DNA of 64,000 nucleotides. Origin: Amoebidium appalachense (taxonomy: Eukaryota; Ichthyosporea). Position 1 is the first letter of the stretch. Every line of letters begins with the position of its first letter. Shown in pieces: positions 34,378 through 46,768 of this stretch. Location of the stretch: positions 2,852,001 through 2,916,000 of the forward strand of contig CAVNZM010000003.1 in the NCBI GenBank assembly GCA_963693365.1, read 5' to 3'. Position numbers and translations under genes: made by a program. A model generated the notes under the pieces. The model was not told the DNA's origin and did not search any database. It saw only the letters and a program-made list of their open reading frames with translations.

Positions 34378-34766
34378 AGCGCCCACCCCTTCCCACCCTA
34401 TCACCCAGGAGGTCCAACCGGCAAGCCCCAAGGGTGCTGTCCCTTCCCTCCCCAACCACAGGCCCACCACACAACATCCACCAAGGGACCTATTAGTCCG
34501 CACACCCTGTCGTTCTAAGCCCTACACCCACACCACCACCACCACCAGCACCAGCACCACACACCAACACTTCACCACACTCCAAGGCAAACCGCCCTCT
34601 CCAGGTAAAGTACATCAGTGTGTGTATATCCTCCCAAACCACCGGCCACAGGGGCTCTTGCCCAACCCCACCCTTTTTCCATTCGTGCCCACCAACACCA
34701 CCAACACACACCCAACCACGGTGGCTGGTGGCCAGCACACCTGTCCAAGGACCCACTACTCTGCTT

Positions 34767-34798
<32 letters not shown>

Positions 34799-35758
34799 GC
34801 CCACGCACACACCTGTATCACGTCCTGGTACTCCTGCTTCAGCAACAGGAACTGCTCGATCACAACATCAAACTCGCACAGAAGAAACCGGTCCTTCTCT
34901 GCGGGCCCATTGCCCGTGAAGGTCCAGCCCGGCTTCTTGATGCTGTTGTGAAAGTCGCTCAACAGTGCCTATGCATACACGTCAGCACCCGCCATACTGG
35001 CTGTGTGTGTGTGTGTGTGGGGGGTTGCTCTGAAAGGGGTGCTGTGATTCTCGGTAACCGTTTGCGATGGCGTGATGGCACACATGAAAGTGTGTGCAGG
35101 GTTATGCAGTGCCTGCGCTTGTACGTATGTATGTATTTATGCTTGGTGCATACTAGTGTGTGTTTATGGTTGCAAAGTTGTGCCTGGTGTATGTGCTTGA
35201 AGCTGCTGCTGCTGCTGTTTTGTCTACTGACGTGTGTGCACGTGTGTGCTGCGTGTGTGCCCTATCTACGTGCAGGGCCCAGGTGTGTGCCCTGGCCCTG
35301 AGGTTGCAGATGACCTTCAGGTCTGGCCCATAGCGCTTCTGCCAGTGCCCCAATACGCGCAGGCTGTGTGGGGCACAGAGGGGGCACAGAGCACAGGGGG
35401 GGAGGGGGGGGGCGCATACGATCTTGGTGTCGACGGGCAGGGTCATATCGTCCTCGATGGTGTCCAGGCCCCGCAGCACCAGGTAGAACAGGCACACGGG
35501 CATACGCAGCTCGTCATCCAGCGCCTGTATGACGGCCGCAAAGGACCTGCTTGTGCGGTTGAGGTAGTCGTAGCAGCGCAGCGCCGACGGGCTCAGTTCG
35601 CCCTGCACCCCCAGTCAGCACGTGCCCACCTGCCCCCCTGCCTGGGCCCCGGCGGCCCGGCCACTTACAAAGCCCTTGGGCCGGCCCTGGCCCGACAGCT
35701 TGTAGGCAACCAGCGCGTACACCTCATCCAGGTGGTTGAGCGACCCCAGAAACTCCAT
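32263..35758 (-). CDS. FDFT1: Squalene synthase (farnesyl-diphosphate farnesyltransferase)
   Basis: It condenses two farnesyl diphosphates to squalene with NADPH on the ER membrane, committing carbon to sterols. Five exons: 35758-35669, 35602-35420, 34968-34813, 33534-33079 and 32628-32263. All junctions are phase 0 and give 416 residues, the family's usual length. Both Asp-rich motifs are present, DTIED (about 77-81) and DYLED (about 221-225), plus YNNGKVFEGVVKIRKG near the C-terminus. A final hydrophobic helix (VVLLGVGGLAYYLYR) is the membrane anchor. The start is MEFLGSLNH at 35758, as in homologues. An in-frame ATG upstream would add 43 residues encoded partly by a 12-bp repeat and is unlikely. 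Introns carry poly-G on the coding strand and a minisatellite. By motifs the enzyme looks intact. Confidence 0.93.
32695..33065. repeat. Minisatellite in squalene synthase intron 4
   Basis: Imperfect units of about 25 bp, core GTGCACCGTGTTCTATCGTG, lie in roughly 12 copies just downstream of the exon 4 splice donor on the minus strand. Confidence 0.85.
33780..34797. repeat. Poly-C tracts and (AT)n in squalene synthase intron 3
   Basis: C runs lie at about 33811-33835, 33950-33975, 34347-34377 and 34769-34797. An (AT)n array of about 17 units lies at 34005-34039. The C runs are G runs on the gene's coding strand; the last one lies about 20 bases inside the exon 3 donor. Confidence 0.9.
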
Positions 35759-35761
35759 TTT

Positions 35762-35813
35762 GGCTGTGTGCCTGCCTGTGTGCCTGCCTGTGTGCCTGCC
35801 TGTGTGCCTGTGT
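35762..35813. repeat. 12-bp repeat in squalene synthase 5' leader
   Basis: About four copies of CTGTGTGCCTGC lie immediately upstream of the start codon. Confidence 0.85.
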
Positions 35814-36166
35814 TGTGCTGCGCCCCGTAACACCTGCCAGCCTAATAACACAGCCCGAGACACAAGAGCGGCAGCCAGCACGCCCGACATAAAAATCTTT
35901 CACACAGCCCGGGGTGCGAAATGGCTATTAGTGGTTTGCCGCAAGATGGACGGAACAGGTCAGCCAGGTGAATAGCTCCAGTGCACGCAATACCGAAACC
36001 AGCTACAATGTAGTGTGCAAAAGCAGCCGCATACACAGTGCAAAACAGAAGTGCACCTCAACACTACGGTGCCTTGCTTGACCATAGGCGTATGTACCGT
36101 GGCACATCACAGACAGACATGGCACATGGTCAGTGGTTCCAGCCCTGATCATCCGACTGCAGGCAG

Positions 36167-36200
36167 CCAATCGCATGGCGGTGCGGGTGGCCAGCCAATC
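36167..36200 (-). promoter_or_regulatory. Paired CCAATC boxes upstream of squalene synthase
   Basis: CCAATC at 36167-36172 and 36195-36200, about 410-440 bases before the start codon. This rests on motif only. Confidence 0.3.
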
Positions 36201-38249
36201 AGCAGGCCGCACCAGCCAGGGTTCGAAGTTCGAACATCACAGTCAACAGACCGTTGCCTGACTGTGAAGGGCACAGTGGCACGGTGCACTCTGGGCCAAG
36301 TCTCTGACGGCCCTCCTACTGTCCTACTCTAGTGGAAGATCTTTCTTATATGCTGCCTCGTTCGGTTAACCAACTCTTTCCAGCCCCCCGCCCCCACCCC
36401 CAACCACCCACGCACACACACACGCGCGCACACACACGCTCGCCCCCCCCCCCCCCCCCCCCCCCGCTTCCGGCCCTTTCTCCGGATCCCCACCTGCCAT
36501 TCCCTCTTCCTTTGAAAGACCCTTTCCTGTCCCCTGCTCTACAAACACGCTGCACCTGCCTTCCCATTCTCACCCCCACCCCCCTTATTCCCAAGCCTCC
36601 CCTTGCCCCCACCCTATCCCATCTGAACACCAACACAGAAAAATACCACTCCGTGCATCCTTTGTTGGCCTGCAGTGCCGTTGTTACAGTGAACCAGAAA
36701 GGCAAGGCATTGTCGAGGTTCACAAACCGGCGATAGAAGTAAATAGTCAAAAACCTGAAAAGTCGTGTTTGAGCCTTCCTCGATCTGCAATATGGGATAT
36801 ATCGTTGACCTACCCATATACCAAAAGACGCACAGAAACGACGACACACCCTTTAAGTTACACACTGTGCACGAACATATTCAAATAACACACCGACTTA
36901 CACCCGAAACCCGGAGCTATTACTTGCTGCCTTACTAGGGTACTCACATGCACATTGGTGTAAGAGGAACCGTTGATGGTGGAACCCCCCCTTCCCCCCC
37001 ATTACCGCCCGCACTGCCAGTTATCTGCCGTCTCCGTTTTCGTTGTCATGTGCCTCTTGGCTGCACGATATTAGCTTACTTCGGGACAAAGAATTTTCTG
37101 CTAGTGCACGTGTGGGATAAACAGTGAAGGCCTGAAGAGCACCTCTGTAGTCTGTCATGATGTCTTGTTACGTTGTCCTTGGTAGGCAGCATGCAGTTCC
37201 ACGCCACATTGTCAACTGAACACGCAAACTTTTAGAAATAACAGAAGTAGAGGGTGATTAAGATTTTAGTTTTAGGAAATATTTATGATACTCTAAGCAT
37301 GTCAAATTATAAACTGAAAATCCCTCGCTTTAATTTTAGATGAATTGTACAAAACTTGAAAGACCGGCCCAGGTATTACAGCCTCAGCTACGCGTGAGCA
37401 CGTAGGCTTGCCAAGCACACGGACTGTAGGCACGAGCCGAGGGCTGTGAGTACATAGGCTACGGTACTGTATACACCCTCTTACGTACTGCCACGGTACA
37501 CGTACATATACCCGCGAGCCGCACGGCTCCCTGCAGGCTGTTACGTAATCGTAGCCGTTGTTGGCGCCCCCGGCTCATGATCACACATACAGAGCTGCAC
37601 CACAATTTTTTTGCGGCAGGCCCCCACTTTTTGGCACACCTAACATTCCCCCGCTGCACCATAGCTGGTTCTAGCCTTAGTGTACGCCCCCACATGCACT
37701 GAGCTGTTAGCACCTAAGCATATTAGTATTATACGTTGGCCCCATTTGCATGAGCACCTTGGCACAGGCGCACCCCGTTTGCACATAGCCATTAGCACCA
37801 CTTGCTTTGTGCCCCATATGCACGCACCAGGCCTACTCCTTTGCCCTGCATAGCCCGCAGCCAGACACCCCTCTGCCACCCAGTGCCAGCACTTGTCCGA
37901 CGCGCTGGGGCCGGCGAAGTAGACTGCTGGGCGCTGTGGCAGGCCCGGCCCACCTTGCACAGCCAGCAAGCAGCAGACCGTGCCCGGCTGCACACGGGTG
38001 CGCACACAGAGGGAAGGCCTGGGGGGGGCTGCTGGCCAAGCAGGCCAGGTGGCTGGAAGGGCTGCTAACACACACCTGGCTGGGGGACGGACAGAAGGGG
38101 CGTTATTTTTTTGGAGCACAGGTGTGGTGTGTTGTACCGGTGATTGGCCAGACTGTGTGTGAGGATGGGAGTGGCCAGCATAGTGCCCAGGAGTTGATCA
38201 TGGGGGTGGGGGGGGGGGGGGGGGGGGGGGGGGTGACATACTGGGCGAG
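36201..38249. other. Intergenic, no gene seen
   Basis: C-rich sequence with CA and a C run (36442-36465), then AT-rich unique sequence (36640-37380) and mixed sequence. No frame has a recognisable domain or splice-joined structure. Confidence 0.55.
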
Positions 38250-38515
38250 GAAGCACACAACCTGGTTCGATCAACACGATCATCCTTTGTGTGAAACGGG
38301 GAGGGGGGGGGGGGGGGGGGAGGGGGTGACACAACGGGCCACAACGGCCTTTGGGTGGCAAGCACGGAGGGGGAGGGAGGAAGGAAGCACACAACCTGGT
38401 TCGATCAACACGATCATCCTTTGCGTGAAACGGAAGGGGGGGGGGGGGGGGGGGGGTGACACTACGGGCCACAATGGCTTTTGGGTGGCAAGCACGGAGG
38501 GGGAGGGAGGAAGGC
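38250..38515. repeat. Tandem repeat of about 130 bp with G-runs
   Basis: Two copies of a unit containing CGATCAACACGATCATCC, a G run and GGGTGGCAAGCACGGAGGGG. A third half-copy leads in. It lies just upstream of the myotubularin gene. Confidence 0.8.
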
Positions 38516-38769
38516 ACAGTGGGCTGGTTTGAGGGGGTGGGGGATGCCTGTCTTGGATTTACAGAGGGAATGGATGGGGGAGACGGAGGCGGCACTGGGC
38601 CAGCAGGGGCAGAGGGTCCATGCACATGTGGTAGTGGTCGTGAGGCGGGTGGGGGCGTACCTGTGCGTGTGCCTCGGTGTGTAGCTGCACCGGTTTTTTT
38701 TAGATTTTGAGAAGCCTCTGTGTGACCTTGTGTGGTGGTCTGACGGTGTGGCGCAGCAGGGGGGGCAGG

Positions 38770-41700
38770 ATGGACACGGCAGACCAGGTCAAGGTGGCAA
38801 AGGTGTGTGCAGGGGGGGGGGGGGGGGGGGGAGGGGCAGGTGGATAAGATGCACCTGGGGGGGGGGGGGGGGGGGGGGGGGGGAGGGGGATGTTTCTGAT
38901 TGTGCCTGGAAGGTTGGGGGAGGGAGAGGGGGGGGGATGTTTCTAATCGTGCCTTGAGGAATGGGGGGGGGGGGGGGGGGGGGGGGGTGGGGGGGGTTCT
39001 GATGGTACATGGGGGAGGGGGGAGGGATGTTTCTGATTGTATCTGGGGGAGAGGGGGGGGGTGTTTCTGAATGTACCTGGAGGGGGGGAGGGGGAGGGGG
39101 GATGTTTCTGATTGCACCTGGTAGGTGTGTGTGTGTGTGCGTGGGGGGGGAGGTGGGGATGTTAATAATCGTACCTGGAAGGGGGAGGGAGGGGGGGGTG
39201 GTGTTTCTGATTGTACCTCGAGGGGCCGGGGGGGGGAGGGGGGAGGGGGGGATGTTTTTGATTGTTACCTGGGAGGTATGTGTGTGTGGGGAAGGGTGGA
39301 GGGGGGTGGAGAGATGATGTTTCTGATTGTAGGTGGAAAGGGGGGGAGGGGGGAGGGGGAGGAGGGGAGGGGGAAGGGGGAAAGTGTCTAATTATATTGG
39401 AAGGTAGGGGAAGGGGGAGACAGAATGCTTCTGATTGCACCGATTGTGCGTGGAGGGAAAGGGATGCTTCTAATGGGCTAGCAGGAGAAGGGTGCTTCTG
39501 ATTGGGCAGCATGTGGCCATCGTGTTCCGGGAGGTGGGCTGATTGCAACTGATTGAGTGCTATCTGGACAATGGTATTGGGACTCTGATTGGCTAGCAGG
39601 GTCTACCTGGCCCTGATTGGCTAGCAGGGCCTACCTGGCTTTGATTGGCTAGCAGGGTCTACCAGGTTTTGATTGGCTAGCAGGGTCTACCAGGTTCTGT
39701 TTGGCTAGCAGGGTGTAGATGGGTTCTGATTGGCTAGCAGGGTGTACATGAATTCTGATTGGCTAGCAGGGTGTACATGGGTTCTGATTGGCTAGCAGGT
39801 GGACAAGGTGTACCTGGAGGGGCCACGGCGAGTGGTTGGGCGGCTGAGTCTGACAGCAACACATCTGCTGTTTGCCACAGACACGGGGGACCAGGAGATA
39901 TGGGTAAGGGGCAGGGGGCAGGGGGGTAAGGGGTGGTGGTGTGGAGGGACACACGTGGGTCTAGTGCAGGGCAGGAGTGGGCAAGTACTTATGGCGTATG
40001 CATCCAAGTACTACAGGCTCTTGGTGGTGTGGTGGGCATGCAGGAACAAGGCCAGTCATGTGCTGTGTCGTAGACCTGTAGAAACCTGCAATGGTTGCTA
40101 GAACGAGTTCCGGGTATGAGACTCCGACACGATCAAGTTTTGTGAGTTGATTTGAACATGAAGTTAATAATAACCAGCAAAAGATATTTTGTTCGAAAGC
40201 AAAAAGTATATGTACCCTTGGTTTTATGCAAAAAAAACTGAAAGCTCTACTTGGCATTCGAAACCCATTGTTTATGACGTAACTAGGGCGGCTGCCATAG
40301 ATGTGCCTGGTGGCTTGATGGTGCACAAAAGCTGCCAATACTAACTGCTGATTGGAGTGCAAAATGGCAAGATATGGGCTGCACTAAGTCCCATCTCAAG
40401 GCGGCTCCGTGATCTCCCGAAATCCCTGAAGCCCCACCGGGACCATATACAAGGCAATAAGAAATAAAATCCAAAACCAACTTCAAAAAGGAGGTAGATA
40501 AGACACATACCTGTTGACCCTGACATTTTTTTTGGGCTATTCCAATCAATTTTTATTGAGCCGCAGCAGAGTTGTTAAGGCTTTGAGAGGTTGACCTTAT
40601 GTGGGCATGCAGGGGCAGCACCAGTCATGTTGCTGTGTGGCTAACCATATATGGGCATGCAGGGGCAGCACCAGTCATGTTGCTGTGTGGCTAACCATAT
40701 ATGGGCATGCAGGTGCAGCGCCAGTCATGTTGCTGTGTGGCTAACCATATACGGGCATGCAGGGGCAGCACCAGTCATGTTGCTGTGTGGCTAACCATAT
40801 ATGGGCATGCAGGGGCAGCACCAGTCATGTTGCTGTGTGGCTAACCATATATGGGCATGCAGGGGCAGCACCAGTCTTGTTGCTGTGTGGCTAACCATAT
40901 ATGGGCATGCAGGGGCAGCACCAGTCATGTTGCTGTGTGGCTAACCATATATGGGCATGCAGGTGCCGTACCAGACCATCGTGTCTGTTGAGCGGCGCAG
41001 CCTGACCCGGCACGGCACCCCCCTGACGCTGCGCACGGGCACATTCCGGCAGCTGACACTGATCGTGCCCAAGGAGAAGGACACCAACGATGTGTACGAC
41101 ACAGTCATGGCCCTGGCATTCCCATGTGATTGCCCCCTGCACTGCACCGTGCATGTGTAGCCCTAGTGGCTGTTGGTCCAGGGGCACTGTTTGTGTGGTG
41201 CCTGTGGCCTGGTTGGCTGCAGGGCCATTGCTGTGTCTTGGTGTGTGCTGACTTTTTGCTGCAGTGCGATTGGAGGACCTGCCTGCCCTGCAGCACCCCC
41301 CAGATGTCACCCTGCCTGGTGCGTAAAAGGGCCCAGGCATGCACAGGGGGGGTGCATGGCCACTGATTTTGCACAGGGGGCATGCATGGCCACTGACTTT
41401 GGACAGGGGGGGTGCATGGCCACTGGTTTTGCACAGGGGGGGTGCATGGCCACTGACTTTGCACAGGGGGGGTGCATGGCCACTGACTTTGCACAGGGGG
41501 TGCATGGCCACTGACTTTGCACAGGGGGTGCATTGCCACTGACTTTGCACAGGGGGGGTGCATGGCCACTGACTTTGCACAGGGGGGGTGCATGGCCACT
41601 GACTTTGCACAGGGGGCGGCCGTGGGTGGGACATGTACGATGCTCTGGAGGAGTATGGCCGCATGGGGGTGCCCAACGACCAATGGAGGATCAGCACCGC

Positions 41701-42743
41701 AAACAGCAGCTACAAGGTGTGTGTGTGGGGGGGGGGGAGGGGTTGAGTTTGGGTGGGTGGGGGGGGGGGGGGGGGGGGGGGTAGGGGAGGGGGGGAGAGG
41801 GATGGGTGGATAGGTGCGTGGGGGTGGTTGGGTGGGGGATTGGGGGGGTGGGGGGAATGGTTGGGTGGGTGTGGGTGCAGTTGTGTTCAGATTAGCGTGG
41901 CCGGTGATCAAGATCAGAGACCACGAGAAGCAGGGCATGGCCGAGGGGGGAGTTGCCTGATTGGTTGTGTTGGCTGAGTGGTTGTGTTGCCTGATTGGTA
42001 GTGTTGCCTGATTGGTTGTGTTGGCTGATTGGTTGAATCCATGTGCTGCCTGATTGGTTGAATCCCTGTGTTGCCTGATTGGTTGAATCCTTGTGTTGCC
42101 TGATTGGTTGAATCCCTGTGTTGCCTGATTGGTTGAATCCCTGTGCTGCCTGATTGGTTGTGGCTGTGTGGCTACTGCACATGCAGCATGCATGGCTGCT
42201 GGTTGTGTGTGCTGACCTGTGTTCATCAGCTGTGTGAGACCTATCCCCGCATCCTGTTTGTGCCGGCAAAGGCCAGCGATGCCCTGCTGCAAAAGGTACA
42301 CAATGGGGGGTGGGTAGTTATAAGGCAGCAGCCACACAGCCTGTTTGGGATGGGTTCTGGAGGAGATGGTACATACGGGAAAGAGAGTGCAAGAGAAGCA
42401 CACGTACAAATACACAGCATGAAAAGAAGTGAAAGAGAAGGAAAAGGAGGCACTCATATGGCTATTTACATCTATGGAGGGGGTTAGGTGGACAGGAGGG
42501 GGAAGGGGGGGGGGGAGGGGGGGGGGAGGAGGAGGAATGCCCTGGTGCAGAAGATACACACTACACAGGGGGGGGGGGGGGGGGGGGGGGGGCGGGGGTG
42601 GGGAGAAGGGGGATTGCGGGGAGGGGGTTTAGAAGGTGGGATGGGACTGACGACTGGGTGGGAGGGAGCAGTGTGCATCATTCCGAAGCAAGCACAGGCT
42701 GCCAGTGCTTAGCTACTACCATGCAAAGACAAAGGTGTGGGTG

Positions 42744-42775
<32 letters not shown>

Positions 42776-42812
42776 TGTGTGCAAGCGCGTGCGCGCACGT
42801 CAGTGTGTGTGT

Positions 42813-42867
<55 letters not shown>

Positions 42868-42939
42868 TGCGTGCGTGTGTGCGTGTGTCGTGTGTGCGTG
42901 AGTGTGTGCGTGCGCGCGCGCGCGCGTCAGTGTGTGTGT

Positions 42940-43015
<76 letters not shown>

Positions 43016-44304
43016 TTAGCTATTATCATGCACAGACCAAAGTGTCGGTGGATGGGCGCACGAGCGAGTTGTGCATTCTCCGGTGCTGGTGTGTATTTGT
43101 GTGTGGGTTTGTGGTTGTATGTGCCTGCACACACATGCACACGGCCAAGAGTGTGTGGTTCATGAACATGCTTCAGGTGTGCTCTGCTGTTATGTGGCAT
43201 GTGGATGGGTCGTCGATAGTTTCTATTTTCTCGCTGTGTCTGCACTTTGCTGGCTATGTGCTGATATCGTAGGAGCAAATCGCAACTGTGCCTGTGGGGG
43301 TGTGCATGCCCGGTGCACTGTTGCTGACCCTGCATGCCCGACCAGGCCAGCATTGCACGCTGCAGCCAGCCCCAGGTGGGGCTCAAGTCACGGCGCTGTG
43401 AAGAGGACGAGAGGATGGTGCAGGTGCTGAGCCATGCATGGGGAGGTGTAAGGGGTGTGGCTGGTGCTGATTGGTGTTGCAGCTGATCTTTGGGCCCAGC
43501 ACTGGGAGGGAGCACTGCATAGTCGATGCACGGCCATACGTCAACGCCATGGCTAACAGGTGCGTGCCCTCGGGGGAGGGGGGGGGGGTGGGGGGGGGGG
43601 GGGGGAGCAGGGCTGAGTGAGTTGCAGGGCCAGCGGTGCGGGGTACGAGAACCCCGAGTGGTACGTGTGCAGCTACCGGTTCATGGGCATCGACAACATC
43701 CACGTCATGCGCAGCGCACTGGCCAGACTGCTGGACGGTATGTGCCCTGCCTGGCCCTGTGCTGTGGGTGCTGACTGGGGCTGCAGGGTGCCATGCCGTG
43801 GACGGCAGCAGCAGCAACTGGCTGGGGGCCATGCAGGCCAGTGCATGGCTGCACCATGTGGGCCTGGTCCTAAGTGCCGCAGTGCTGGTGGCTAGGTGCG
43901 TGCAAGGCATGTCATATTGGGGCTTGCGGGTGGCATGCCACGGCTAGGCCAGGCCATGCGGGGAGCATAGAGTGCACGTGATACACTGGGGGTGCATGGT
44001 CAGTGGGGTTGTGCAGGTGCATGCTAGGGGCCCCATGCATCATGTGGGGCCGTGCTTAGCTGGTGGCCTTCCTTTTATGTTGGTCATGTGATAATGGGCC
44101 AAGCAGTTGCATGCTAAGTGGGGCCAAGCAGGTGCATTGCTAATTGGGGCCAAGCAGGTGCATGCTAATTGGGGCCAAGCAGGTGCATGCTAATTGGCCA
44201 AGCAGGTGCATGCTAAGTGGGGCCCACACAGGGCGGTGGCGTGTGATGGGGCCAGCATGCTGGTGCACTGCAGCGATGGCTGGGACCGCACGGCACAGCT
44301 GACC

Positions 44305-44358
<54 letters not shown>

Positions 44359-44360
44359 AC

Positions 44361-44435
<75 letters not shown>

Positions 44436-44442
44436 ACGTCTG

Positions 44443-44492
<50 letters not shown>

Positions 44493-44494
44493 AC

Positions 44495-44562
<68 letters not shown>

Positions 44563-45189
44563 GTGCCTGTGTGTGTGTGTTTGTGGGTGGGTGGGTTGGG
44601 GTGTGTGTGTGGGTGTGTGTGTGGATGGGTGGGTGTGTGGGTGGGTGGTGTGTGTTGTGAGTGCATATGTGTGTGTGTGCGTGCGCGCCTGCCTATGCGT
44701 GTATCTGTTTGTGTGTGTGTGCATGTGTGTGTGTTTGGGGGAAGGGGGGGGGGGGGGGTTTGTGCATGTGCTGGATGTGCGCCTTCTGACTGCCACGCAG
44801 CGCTAGCGCAGGTGTGCCTAGATCCTGTGTGCCGCACCATCGATGGCTTTGTGGTTGGTACTCCCCATCCCCTCCCACCCTGTACATCCCCCTTGGCCCC
44901 TGGCTGCCTCCTGCACACCCCTACATTGCCTGCATAGCCCTCACACCCCTCTATTGTCTGTATCTCTGGGCCCATGCGCTGTGTATGGGCACTGGTTTGG
45001 GGCCAGTGGCCTGCATGCCGCATGGTTGGCTGCGTGCTGCAAGCTGATTGGCTGTGCAGCGGCTGGTGTGCAAGGAGTGGCTCAGCTACGGCCACAAGTT
45101 TGTGGCCCGCTGCGGCATGCTGGGCCACGACAAGAAGGAAGCCTCCCCCATCTTTGCACAGGTCTGTACGTGTGTGTGGATGTGTGTCT

Positions 45190-45288
<99 letters not shown>

Positions 45289-46732
45289 GTGTGTGTGTGT
45301 GTATGTGGGTGCCCGGGTGTGCATGTGTGTGTGTGTGCCCGGGTGTGCATGTGTGTTTGTGTGCCTGGATGTGCATGTGTGTGTGTGTGTGTGTCCAGGT
45401 GGGCATGTGTGTGTATATATGCCCATTAAGAAAATGCATGTTGCCTGTGCCCCTGTGTGCATGCATGCATGTGCGCAGGCTGACAGGGCCGCAGTTTCTG
45501 GACTGCACGTGGCAGATGCTGGTGCAGTGCCCCACCGCCTTTGAGTTTGGCCCCCAGCTGCTGGCCACCATTGTATGTGCCCCCCTCCCCCTCCCCCCCC
45601 CCCTGCATGCACAGTGCCTGTCTGCCCCCCCCCCTGCATGCACAGTACCTGTCTCCCCCTGCATGCACACGCCTGTTTCCCCCCTGCCTGCCTATCCATT
45701 GTCTAACGTGGGGCCCAGCATGACGAGCTGTATCTGTGCCGCTACGGCACATTCCTGGGCAACAGCCAGAAATACAGGTGCGTGTGGCCAATCAAATCAC
45801 AGATAGGCCGGGTCTGGCCAATCAAATCACAGGCAGGTTGGGCCTGGCCGATGCTTTGACTTGCAGGGCGGTGGGGTTAACGGCTGGTGGGGCAGGGAGC
45901 GGCATGGGCTGGCACGCAAGACAGCATCCCTGTGGGACCACATCGAGGCCAACAGGGACACATTCACCAACCCCACTTACAGTAGCTACGTATGTGGTCC
46001 CCCCCATTACCCCACATACACATCTTTTGTTTACCACCCCACAAGAGCTAATCATGCAGTCCGACCCCCTACCACCCCACAGTCGCATGTTAGGTGATTG
46101 CACCCCCATCGCCCCACACATGCAGATCATGAAACAGGACCCACATATGGTCTATGTCATTGCACCATCCTTACCATTCAACATTCACAAATTGTGCTAT
46201 TGCAACCCCTTGCTACCCTACACACACCAATTACGTGATTACTCTCACTCGCCCATATATGCTTTTACATATGTCCACCCCCCATGACCCCCCATGCATA
46301 AAATTGCACCCCCCATGTGACCTTCGGCCGCATAGACAAAATATGAGTGCCCCTCCCCTCCCCTCCCCCCTCCCCTCCCCCCGGCAGCGAGCATACCTCA
46401 CATATGCAACATATAAGTGCGCCACCTACTGAGCCTACCTCACTGCAATAGTGATGTCACCTACATAAGGCCATGGGCAAGTGGAAACACAGCCTTTTAT
46501 GGACCATGGGCCATAGGATAGGAACCCCAGGGCGTAGAATGTATCATAATGGCCACCCTGAATGCTGTGGTCCTTATGTGAAAACCGATCGCATTGGCCC
46601 GCCAAGTTGCTGCAGCAGCACTCATTGTGTGAAGCATACTGTGTTCAATTGTTGTTAGGCTCTGCTTTGGGTTCAGTGTTAACCTGGATCGAGCCGACGC
46701 GGCCTGGCCAGGAGTGCTCTGCAGTGTTAAAC

Positions 46733-46768
<36 letters not shown>

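Noticed and set aside
35250-35370. Extra squalene synthase exon (LRVLGHWQKRYGPDL)
   Set aside because: Exons 2 and 3 already join in phase and align with the family; adding it would insert unmatched residues.
35759-35887. 43-residue N-terminal extension of squalene synthase
   Set aside because: It is partly encoded by a 12-bp tandem repeat, and homologues start at the MEFL-type Met.
38065-39117. 350-residue Pro-rich minus-strand frame
   Set aside because: It is the complement of poly-G arrays upstream of and inside myotubularin intron 1; no domain.
40603-40962. Regular 50-bp repeats, at first glance CRISPR-like
   Set aside because: The units are contiguous and identical along their whole length with no unique spacers, and they lie in a eukaryotic intron.
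46735-46767. A-run as the tail of a SINE in intron 17
   Set aside because: No target duplication or Pol III promoter boxes could be found; left as a possibility in the intron note.
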